DNA of 64,000 nucleotides from Verrucomicrobiota bacterium (GTDB taxonomy: Bacteria; Verrucomicrobiota; Verrucomicrobiia; Limisphaerales; UBA1319), in assembly GCA_022711435.1 (NCBI GenBank), contig JAKLFB010000032.1:1-64000 (forward strand), in the 5' to 3' direction. Positions within the stretch are counted from its first letter, which is position 1. Every line of letters starts with the position of its first letter. Shown here in pieces: positions 1 through 5,924 of the stretch. The notes beneath the pieces are model-generated. The model was not told where the DNA came from. It ran no database searches and was given only the letters and a program-made list of their open reading frames with translations. Made by a program: the position numbers and the translations under genes.

Positions 1-1
1 G

Positions 2-319
2 GAGTGGTCTGAGATCGTGGGGGCAGCGGAGGAGTTGCGGGGCAAGCCATGGGCGGCGATGGCGGAGCAGTGGGGCGAGTGGGGTCGGGACGGGACGATG
101 TACGTGGCGGTGCGGTATGGGCGGCATCCGTTGGCGGAGGTCGTGCGCGCGGTTGGGGGGTTGACGTATGGGGCGGCGGCGCAGGCGGTGCGGCGCTTTG
201 CGGCGGGCTTGGCCGACGACGGGGCGAAGCGGCGGTTTGTGGAAGAGCTGCGGCGGAGGCTGGGGGAGCGGAGGCCGCAGAAGCGGCGGCAAGGGGTGAC
301 CCTCAAGGCGCTCCATTAG
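2..319 (+). pseudogene. RAYT (REP-associated tyrosine) transposase, C-terminal part, cut by window edge
   Basis: The reading frame is open from the first base and stops at 319, so only the last ~105 residues are visible. They contain the block WGRDGTMYVAVRYGRHPLAE followed by GGLTYGAAAQAVRRF, which resembles the DnaA-like helix-turn-helix tail of verrucomicrobial Y1 (RAYT) transposases. The catalytic HUH/Tyr domain would lie upstream of the window, so I cannot say whether the gene is intact. A GTG at 17 is inside the frame and is probably not the true start. The same block recurs on the opposite strand at 480-780, so the two pieces are convergent and only ~160 bp apart. The family mobilises short palindromic repeats. 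Called a pseudogene conservatively; it could be the end of a live gene. Confidence 0.55.
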
Positions 320-479
320 TAATATGTATGGATCTGGCCTCATTGGGCTAAGCATACCCGCGCGGTCTGTGAGCGAGGAGCAACACAGCCAGCGCGCCCA
401 AGGCCCCCAGCCCGCAGGGGCGGGGCGCCGCCAAAATCGGAAGTAATTTTTGCACAGACTCTAAGGGGGCAATGGGGTC

Positions 480-780
480 CAACAGTGACTATCGACATTG
501 TCGCCTTCAGCCGGCCAGCGAACTGCGCCAGTTGCCCATCTTCCTCCGCCCAGCGCCAGAAACGCCGAATCCGCTGCGCCGCGGCCGCATACTTCAATCC
601 CCGCACCTGCCTCACCACCTCCACCAGCCTCCAACCCAGATGCCGCGTGACCACCGCCATTGTCCCATCCCGGCCCCAGTCCCCATACGCGAAAAGCGTC
701 ACCTTCATCGGCCGCTGATCCTCCTTCGACGACCCCAATCCCCTGATCTGCCCAGGATTCAGATGGAGGCAGCGGGCCAA
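480..780 (-). pseudogene. Degenerate RAYT transposase relic with internal deletion
   Basis: Read on the minus strand from 780, the frame begins RCLHLNPGQIRGLG, matching the 'YIHLNPVR' segment of RAYT transposases, then jumps within about 20 residues to YGDWGRDGTMAVVTRHLGW and GLKYAAAAQRIRRF, the C-terminal helix-turn-helix block. In the family these two segments are normally separated by roughly 100 residues, so the middle has been deleted. It lacks the upstream catalytic His-x-His domain altogether. It ends near MSIVTV, similar to the short SNV/SIV tail common in these proteins; the open frame continues to 340 but that part is GC-rich read-through. It is a non-functional remnant, convergent with the fragment at 2-319. 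Confidence 0.6.
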
Positions 781-784
781 CCCT

Positions 785-819
785 CAACTTCGGGGAAGTT
801 GTTAGCATTATGCGTTAAC
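785..819. repeat. Two abutting small inverted repeats (REP-like candidate)
   Basis: CAACTTC (785-791), a GGG loop, and GAAGTTG (795-801) form a perfect 7-bp hairpin. It shares its last G with a second imperfect palindrome: GTTAGCAT (801-808) against ATGC-GTTAAC (810-819), 8 bp with a 2-nt bulge. They sit just outside the truncated 5' side of the RAYT relic and downstream of the tRNA-Gly gene. They could be remnants of REP elements mobilised by the RAYT, or a weak transcription end for the tRNA; there is no T-run. Only one copy is seen here. Confidence 0.35.
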
Positions 820-883
820 AGTAGCGGTTTTTCGGAAGGGCGGAAACGCTGTAAGTGCCTAATTTTACTGGGTTTTTGGAAGT

Positions 884-957
884 TGGAGCGGGTGATGGGA
901 ATCGAACCCACGTGACCAGCTTGGAAGGCTGGAACTCTACCATTGAGCTACACCCGC
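884..957 (-). tRNA. tRNA-Gly (anticodon TCC)
   Basis: On the minus strand the 5' end GCGGGTG (957-951) pairs with CACCCGC (894-888), followed by discriminator U and an encoded CCA at 886-884. The D-arm GCTCAATGGTAGAGT, the anticodon arm CCAGC-CTTCCAA-GCTGG with anticodon TCC, and the T-arm GGG-TTCGATT-CCC are all regular. Total length is 74 nt with CCA. It reads GGA codons (and possibly other GGN). A minus-strand promoter candidate lies at 1071-1098, leaving a leader of ~105 nt that carries tRNA-like debris. Confidence 0.97.
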
Positions 958-967
958 TCGCCTGGGC

Positions 968-1070
968 TGCGCGCGATTCGAACCGGCAGCCTACTTCAAA
1001 GACCGACATGAGTGCCGGCGCTCCGAACAGGCGGCCGCATCCTCGAATCGAACTTGCCTGCGACTTCCAC
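968..1070 (-). other. Degenerate tRNA-like segments upstream of tRNA-Gly
   Basis: On the minus strand this stretch holds two T-loop-like motifs, CAAGTTCGATTCG near 1048 and CCGGTTCGAATCG near 980, each preceded by short loop-like sequence. In both, the closing T-stem pairs only partly and no acceptor stem can be drawn, so neither folds as a tRNA. They look like decayed or recombined tRNA gene pieces lying between the promoter and tRNA-Gly, or simply chance T-loop matches. No coding potential is evident. Confidence 0.3.
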
Positions 1071-1098
1071 AGTCTAACAAGCGCGCTTGTCTTGTCAA
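1071..1098 (-). promoter_or_regulatory. Promoter for the tRNA-Gly transcript, with palindromic spacer
   Basis: On the minus strand TTGACA (1098-1093) is a consensus -35 and TAGACT (1076-1071) a 4/6 match to -10, 16 nt apart. The spacer includes ACAAGCGCGCTTGT (1077-1090), a perfect 14-bp palindrome. The position and direction fit transcription of tRNA-Gly. A symmetric sequence between -35 and -10 is a natural operator position, so repression by a dimeric regulator is possible but not shown. Confidence 0.55.
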
Positions 1099-1163
1099 TG
1101 GGGCTGTGCTTTAGTTCCCAGCCGATACCGCCGGGCGGCTCCGGCCGGATGACAATCGCCACC

Positions 1164-2561
1164 ATGAACGCCCTGTTGCTAGCCGGCGGACGGGTCATCG
1201 ATCCCGCCAGCCGCCTCGACGCCCGCGCCGATGTGCTGGTCCGGGACGGCAAGATCGCCGCAGTGGGCCCGCTCGCCAGCGAACCCGCTGCCCGGGACGC
1301 GCGCCGCATCGATGTCGGAGGCCTGGTCGTCTGCCCCGGGTTGATCGACATGCACGTGCACCTGCGCGAGCCCGGCCAGACCGCCAAGGAGACCATCGCC
1401 ACCGGCACCGCCGCCGCCATCCGAGGCGGTTTCACGACGGTGCTGGCGATGCCCAACACATCGCCCCCGGTCGACACCGCCGGCACCGTGGCCCTGATCC
1501 ACGAGATCGCATCGCGCGAGGCGTTCGCCAACGTCCTTGTGGCCGGCGCCATCACCCGCAACCTGGCTGGCGAGGAGATGGCCCCCATCGGCTCGCTCAA
1601 GCGCGCCGGTGTGGCCGCGATCACCGACGACGGCCAGTGCGTCCAGAACAGCGAGCTGATGCGGCGCGCGATCGAGTATGCGCGCCTTTTTGATCTGCCC
1701 GTGCTCGATCATTGCCAGGACTACGCGCTCGTGACGGACGGCGTGGCCCATGAAGGCTACTGGAGCACGGTGCTGGGGCTTCGGGGCTGGCCCGCCATCG
1801 GCGAGGAGACCATCGTCGCGCGGGACATTCTGCTGGCGGATCTGACGGGGGCGCGGGTGCATTGCCAGCACGTGAGCACGGCGGGGAGCGTCCGCCTGCT
1901 GCGAGCCGCCCGGCAGCGCGGCCTGCCCGTCTCGGGAGAGGCTTGCCCGCACCATTTCACCCTCACGGATGCGTCGGTGGCCGGAAGCGACGCATTCTGG
2001 GAAGCGGATGGCCGCGACATTCTGGGTGCTGGCCTGCCCGCCGGGTCGGCGCGCCCCGCGTGGCCCGTTTACGACACGCGTTTCAAGATGAACCCGCCGC
2101 TCCGGACCGCCGAGGACCGCGCCGCCATCCTGGACGCCCTGGCTGATGGCACCCTCGAGGTGATCGCCACCGATCACGCCCCGCATTGCGGCTTCGAGAA
2201 GGAGGTCGAGTTCGACTACGCACCCTTCGGGATCATCGGGCTGGAGACCGCGCTGGCGCTGAGCCTGATGCAGCTCGTTCATTCGGGCCGGATGCCGTTG
2301 CCCGAGCTGATCGCCCGGTTCACCACCGGGCCGGCCCGAATCCTCGGCTTGCGCCGGGGAACGCTCGAGATCGGGGCCGAAGCCGACATCACGGTGCTGG
2401 ATCCGGACCTGACATGGACGTTCGAGGCCAGCCAGTCCGCCAGCAAGTCCCGGAACACGCCTTTCGACCGGTGGCCCCTGCGGGGCAAGGCGGTCGCCAC
2501 ATTCGTGTGCGGCCGGCTTGCATGGAGCGAACAAAACCGGTTTGCGAATGTCGAAAAATAG
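1164..2561 (+). CDS. pyrC: Dihydroorotase, class I type
   Basis: Dihydroorotase closes N-carbamoyl-aspartate to dihydroorotate in de novo pyrimidine synthesis. The 465-residue product has the metal-binding DMHVHLREPG (His64, His66), TDDG (Asp155-156), DHCQD (His183), CQHVST (His236) and ATDHAPH (Asp337) of catalytically active class I enzymes, and ends with the usual GTLEIGAEADITVLD barrel-closing strand. Between LTD (~269) and YDTRFKMNPPLR (~303) there is an insertion of about 25 residues rich in Gly/Ala/Pro. I chose ATG 1164 because the protein then starts with the family's 'LLxxGRVIDP'; ATG 1149 is an in-frame alternative, and the open frame further upstream is only read-through of the tRNA region. 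carA lies 0.5 kb downstream on the same strand. Confidence 0.93.
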   Translation: MNALLLAGGRVIDPASRLDARADVLVRDGKIAAVGPLASEPAARDARRIDVGGLVVCPGLIDMHVHLREPGQTAKETIATGTAAAIRGGFTTVLAMPNTSPPVDTAGTVALIHEIASREAFANVLVAGAITRNLAGEEMAPIGSLKRAGVAAITDDGQCVQNSELMRRAIEYARLFDLPVLDHCQDYALVTDGVAHEGYWSTVLGLRGWPAIGEETIVARDILLADLTGARVHCQHVSTAGSVRLLRAARQRGLPVSGEACPHHFTLTDASVAGSDAFWEADGRDILGAGLPAGSARPAWPVYDTRFKMNPPLRTAEDRAAILDALADGTLEVIATDHAPHCGFEKEVEFDYAPFGIIGLETALALSLMQLVHSGRMPLPELIARFTTGPARILGLRRGTLEIGAEADITVLDPDLTWTFEASQSASKSRNTPFDRWPLRGKAVATFVCGRLAWSEQNRFANVEK

Positions 2562-2590
2562 CGCACATTAACGCGGTTGACACGATGCCT

Positions 2591-3025
2591 ATGAAAAAAC
2601 TCATTCTCGGACTGACGATGGCCTGGATGATGGCGGCGCTGAACGCGGCCGAACTGGCCTGGACGACCGACCTTCCCGCAGCCAAGCAAAAGGCCGCCCA
2701 GGAGAAGAAGCTTGTTCTGATCAACTTCACCGGATCGGACTGGTGCCCCTGGTGCTTCAAACTGCGCGACGAGATCTTCAAGACGCCTGAGTTCGCCGAG
2801 TTCAGCGCCAAGAATCTGGTGCTGGTCGAGATCGATTTCCCCCGGAAGAAACAGCAGCCCGATGACCTCAAGAAGGCCAACCGCGCCCTGCAGCAGGTAT
2901 ACGCCATCCGCGGCTATCCGACCGTGATCGTTCTGGACAGCCAGGGCAAGAAGGCGGGGCAGCTGGGGTATATGCGGGGCGGTCCCAAGCCCTTCATCGC
3001 CGAGCTGGAGAAGCTAAGGAAGTAG
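2591..3025 (+). CDS. Secreted thioredoxin-like protein (thioredoxin_7 type)
   Basis: A 144-residue protein with a signal peptide (MKK then LILGLTMAWMMAALNAA) and a thioredoxin fold. The redox motif is SDWCPWCFK (CPWC), the cis-proline segment is GYPTVIVLD, and the C-terminal helix follows G-x-x-x-P-F. This fits a periplasmic thiol:disulfide protein of the DsbD-C-terminal/DUF255-like group; the substrate is unknown. ATG 2585 (MPMKK...) is an equally possible start; no clear Shine-Dalgarno decides. It sits 29 nt after pyrC and 78 nt before carA, so it may be cotranscribed with pyrC, though no functional link to pyrimidine synthesis is evident. Confidence 0.85.
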   Translation: MKKLILGLTMAWMMAALNAAELAWTTDLPAAKQKAAQEKKLVLINFTGSDWCPWCFKLRDEIFKTPEFAEFSAKNLVLVEIDFPRKKQQPDDLKKANRALQQVYAIRGYPTVIVLDSQGKKAGQLGYMRGGPKPFIAELEKLRK

Positions 3026-3056
3026 GGGAGCGGCGCTGGCTCGTTTCCTGACAACG

Positions 3057-3086
3057 GGCGCCGGGCGGCTGGAGGCGCCTCCCGGC
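3057..3086 (+). promoter_or_regulatory. Alternative hairpins in the carA leader
   Basis: GGCGCC at 3057-3062 can pair with GGCGCC at 3074-3079, and GCCGGG at 3060-3065 can pair with CCCGGC at 3081-3086. The two 6-bp stems share bases 3060-3062 and cannot coexist. They end directly before the AAGGGG ribosome-binding site. This could be a translational or attenuation switch, but in such GC-rich sequence chance pairing is common. Confidence 0.25.
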
Positions 3087-3103
3087 AAGGGGCAGCCGAT
3101 GGG

Positions 3104-4255
3104 ATGAAGGCGATTTTGGCACTCGAAGACGGCACCGTCTATGGCGGCGAGGGCTTTGGCGCCCGTTGCACCGCTCGAGGGGAGGTCTGCTTCAACACCT
3201 CGATGACGGGCTACCAGGAGATCCTGACCGATCCGTCCTACAAAGGCCAGATCGTGACGATGACGTATCCGTTGATCGGCAATTACGGGGTCAACGTCGA
3301 AGACATCGAGTCCTGGCAGCCGCACGTGGGCGGCCTGGTCATCCGCGAGCTCGCCCCGCTCCACAGCAACTGGCGCGCGGACGAACCGCTCGGGGATTAC
3401 CTCCTTCGGCACGGCATCCCGGGCATTCAAGGGGTCGACACCCGCGCGCTGACGAAGAGACTGCGGGTCCGCGGCGCCCTCAAGGGGGTCATCTCGACCG
3501 AAGGCATCGCGGACGAAGACGCCCTGGAACAGGCCCGGTCCTGGCACGGATTGGCCGGGGTGGATTACGTGCGCGAGGTCACGCACCCGAACGACTTCGT
3601 GTGGGAGGATGCATCGAGCGCCAACTTCCGGCTCGCCACCGCTGAAACGACTGGCAATCCCCGCCAGGTTCGGGATCCGCTGCCTCCAGCGGACATCCCG
3701 ATCGTGGCCTACGATTTCGGGATCAAATACAACATCCTGCGGCGGTTGCGCCAGCGGGGGTTCCAGGTCCGGGTTGTGCCGGCCCACACGCCGGCCGCGG
3801 ATGCGCTTGCCCATCGGCCAGCAGGCATTTTCCTGTCGAATGGGCCGGGCGACCCTGCGGCGCTCGGGTACGCGGTCCAGGCAGTCCGCGACCTGATCCC
3901 GACTGGCATTCCGATCTTCGGGATCTGTCTCGGCCACCAGATCCTCGGCCTGGCGATGGGTGGGAGGACGTTCAAGCTCAAGTTCGGGCATCGCGGCGGG
4001 AACCAGCCGGTCAAGAACCTTGAGTCCGGCCAGGTCGAGATCACCTCGCAGAACCATGGATTTGCGGTCGATCCAGCCTCTCTGCCCCCGGAGATCGTGG
4101 TGGATCGGATCAACCTCAACGACCAGACGGTCGAGGGAATGCGTCATCGGCAGCGGCCGATCTTCTGCGTTCAATATCATCCGGAGGCCTCGCCGGGCCC
4201 GCACGACACGACATCGCTCTTCGATCAGTTCCGGCAAACGATCGAGAAATCCTGA
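3104..4255 (+). CDS. carA: Carbamoyl-phosphate synthase small (glutaminase) subunit
   Basis: CarA supplies ammonia from glutamine to CarB for carbamoyl phosphate, the first step of pyrimidine and arginine synthesis. The 383-residue length is standard. The N-terminal domain has ALEDGTVYGGEGFG and FNTSMTGYQEILTDPSY; the C-terminal class I amidotransferase domain has the nucleophile elbow GICLGHQ (Cys ~275) and the His/Glu pair in YHPEASPGPHD near residue 358. AAGGGG at 3087-3092 is a plausible ribosome-binding site. carB is not adjacent, which is unusual for Proteobacteria but common elsewhere. The leader contains two overlapping stem options (3057-3086). Confidence 0.97.
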   Translation: MKAILALEDGTVYGGEGFGARCTARGEVCFNTSMTGYQEILTDPSYKGQIVTMTYPLIGNYGVNVEDIESWQPHVGGLVIRELAPLHSNWRADEPLGDYLLRHGIPGIQGVDTRALTKRLRVRGALKGVISTEGIADEDALEQARSWHGLAGVDYVREVTHPNDFVWEDASSANFRLATAETTGNPRQVRDPLPPADIPIVAYDFGIKYNILRRLRQRGFQVRVVPAHTPAADALAHRPAGIFLSNGPGDPAALGYAVQAVRDLIPTGIPIFGICLGHQILGLAMGGRTFKLKFGHRGGNQPVKNLESGQVEITSQNHGFAVDPASLPPEIVVDRINLNDQTVEGMRHRQRPIFCVQYHPEASPGPHDTTSLFDQFRQTIEKS

Positions 4256-4304
4256 TCCGGAGGCCTCGCCGGTCGAGAAAAAGCGGGGGGGCACATAAAA
4301 CCGA

Positions 4305-4332
4305 TTGACTTGGAGGGACGGCTGAAGATAAT
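4305..4332 (+). promoter_or_regulatory. Sigma70-type promoter of the FHA gene
   Basis: TTGACT (4305-4310) and GATAAT (4327-4332) are each 5/6 matches to the vegetative -35 and -10, separated by 16 nt, with the FHA start codon 20 nt downstream of the -10. The spacing leaves a very short leader of about 13 nt, so the transcript may be nearly leaderless; no Shine-Dalgarno is visible before ATG 4353. Confidence 0.65.
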
Positions 4333-4352
4333 TCTACCCACCTGACCGTCCT

Positions 4353-4856
4353 ATGGCCAAACTAGTTGTGCTGACTGAGGGTTTTGCGGGGCGCTCCTAC
4401 GACCTGAAGGGAGAGAAAACCACCATCGGTCGTGTGGAGGACAATGCTTTTCAGATCCCCGAGCCCTCTGTGTCGAGCCACCACTGCGAGATCCAGTTTC
4501 GCGGCGCGGATTGCATGGTGCGGGATCTCGACTCGACCAACGGGACGTTCATCAACGGCGAGCGCGTGAAGGAGGCAGCGCTCAAGCCCGGCCAAGTGCT
4601 CCAGCTCGGGGGCATTCAGCTCCGCTTCGAGGACGAGAAGGGCGCGGCCGCCAAGCCCAAGCAAGTCGTCGAGTCGACGCACCCGGGGGTCAAGCTGTCC
4701 TCCCTCGAGCCGGGCGCCAAACCGGCCAACCTGCCCACCGACGCCCTGTTCCGAAAGAAGAGCAACAAGATCAACCTGGCGTTCACCGTGGCCGGGATCG
4801 TGCTGGGCGTGATCGTGGTGGGTCTTCTCCTGTGGGCCATCATTCGGGCCGGCTAG
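4353..4856 (+). CDS. FHA-domain protein with C-terminal membrane anchor
   Basis: A 167-residue protein. Residues ~1-95 form a forkhead-associated domain, a phosphothreonine-binding module: TTIGR, the SSHHCEI strand, and DLDSTNGTFINGERV are the canonical FHA landmarks. A Lys/Pro/Gly linker follows, then one strongly hydrophobic segment (~139-163, FTVAGIVLGVIVVGLLLWAI), so the FHA domain is held at the cytoplasmic side of the inner membrane. It likely recruits a Ser/Thr-phosphorylated partner; no kinase is nearby. It has its own promoter and is convergent with hemB, with 19 bp between stop codons. Confidence 0.85.
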   Translation: MAKLVVLTEGFAGRSYDLKGEKTTIGRVEDNAFQIPEPSVSSHHCEIQFRGADCMVRDLDSTNGTFINGERVKEAALKPGQVLQLGGIQLRFEDEKGAAAKPKQVVESTHPGVKLSSLEPGAKPANLPTDALFRKKSNKINLAFTVAGIVLGVIVVGLLLWAIIRAG

Positions 4857-4875
4857 GATCTGCGGAGCTCGGCTT

Positions 4876-5883
4876 TCACCCCTCGCGCAGCCACTGCGCC
4901 ACCTCGATCGCCGCGTAGGTGATCAGGATGTCCGCCCCCGCCCGCCGCATTGACAGCAGGGTTTCCATCGTCACGGCCCGCTCGTCGAGCCAGCCCCGCT
5001 CGGCTGCGGCTTTGATCATCGCGTATTCGCCGCTGACCGCGTAGGCTGCGGTCGGGTATCCGAAGGTGGTCTTCACCCGATGGATCAGATCCAGGCAAGC
5101 CAGAGCCGGCTTCACCATCACCAGGTCGGCGCCCTCGGCGATATCCAGCGCCACCTCGCGCACGGCTTCCTCGGCGTTGCGCGGATCCATTTGGTAGCTC
5201 CGCCGATCCCCGAACCGCGGCGCGGATTCGGCCGCCTCGCGGAAAGGGCCGTAGAACGAGGAGGCGAACTTGGCCGCGTAGGATAGGATGGGGGTGTCGG
5301 TGAAGCCTTGGCGGTCGAGGGCCTCCCGGATGGCCCGGACGCGTCCATCCATCATGTCGCTGGGGGCGACCAGATCTGCGCCGGCCTCGGCGTAGCAGAC
5401 GGCCGATCGCGCCAGCAGGTCGAGCGTGGCATCGTTGTCCACGCGGGGCCCCCCCGCCCCCGTTCGCACGATGCCGCAATGTCCATGGCTCATGTACTCG
5501 CAGAGGCAGACATCCGCGATCACCAGGAGATCCGGGTGCTCGCGCTTGAGGGATCGGATCGTTTGGGGGACGATCCCGTTTCGGGCATAGGCGCCGCTGG
5601 CGCGCTCATCCTTGGCGGCGGGGATCCCGAACAGGAGAAGCGCCGGGACGCCCGCCTCGACCGCGCGCCCCGCCTCGCGCACCAGCTCGTCCGGGGAGAG
5701 CTGGAACACCCCCGGCATGGTGGGGACAGGCCGGCGCTGCCGCCGGCCGGGCCGGGCAAAACACGGCCAGACAAGCTGGTCAGCGCTGATCCTGGTCTCG
5801 GCCACCAACCGGCGGAGCATGGGCGTCCGCCGGAGCCGGCGCATGCGATACGCGGGGAAGCTCGCGGAAGGATAAGCTGGCAT
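4876..5883 (-). CDS. hemB: Delta-aminolevulinic acid dehydratase (porphobilinogen synthase)
   Basis: HemB condenses two 5-aminolevulinate molecules to porphobilinogen in heme synthesis. The 335-residue protein has the zinc-binding cysteine loop DVCLCEYMSHGHCG (Cys126, 128, 136), so it is a zinc-type enzyme, and both active-site lysines: Lys205 in SYAAKFASSFYGPF and Schiff-base Lys258 in MVKPALACLD. The start at 5883 gives MPAYPSASFPAYRMRRLR, with the family's R-x-R-R-L-R-R-T; the frame is open further upstream but that overlaps the preceding gene. It follows the GH172 gene by 41 nt on the same strand. Confidence 0.96.
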   Translation of the reverse strand: MPAYPSASFPAYRMRRLRRTPMLRRLVAETRISADQLVWPCFARPGRRQRRPVPTMPGVFQLSPDELVREAGRAVEAGVPALLLFGIPAAKDERASGAYARNGIVPQTIRSLKREHPDLLVIADVCLCEYMSHGHCGIVRTGAGGPRVDNDATLDLLARSAVCYAEAGADLVAPSDMMDGRVRAIREALDRQGFTDTPILSYAAKFASSFYGPFREAAESAPRFGDRRSYQMDPRNAEEAVREVALDIAEGADLVMVKPALACLDLIHRVKTTFGYPTAAYAVSGEYAMIKAAAERGWLDERAVTMETLLSMRRAGADILITYAAIEVAQWLREG

Positions 5884-5924
5884 GGCGGTGCATTCGGATG
5901 GGGCAGGCGATCGTGACCGACCGG

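Noticed and set aside
1030..1076. tRNA-His on the minus strand (ACTGTGGAA resembles a GTG anticodon loop)
   Set aside because: The flanking bases do not form a five-base anticodon stem, the T-stem does not pair and there is no acceptor stem.
855..1163. N-terminal extension of the dihydroorotase frame
   Set aside because: It reads straight through tRNA-Gly antisense and the tRNA promoter; the family start fits ATG 1164.
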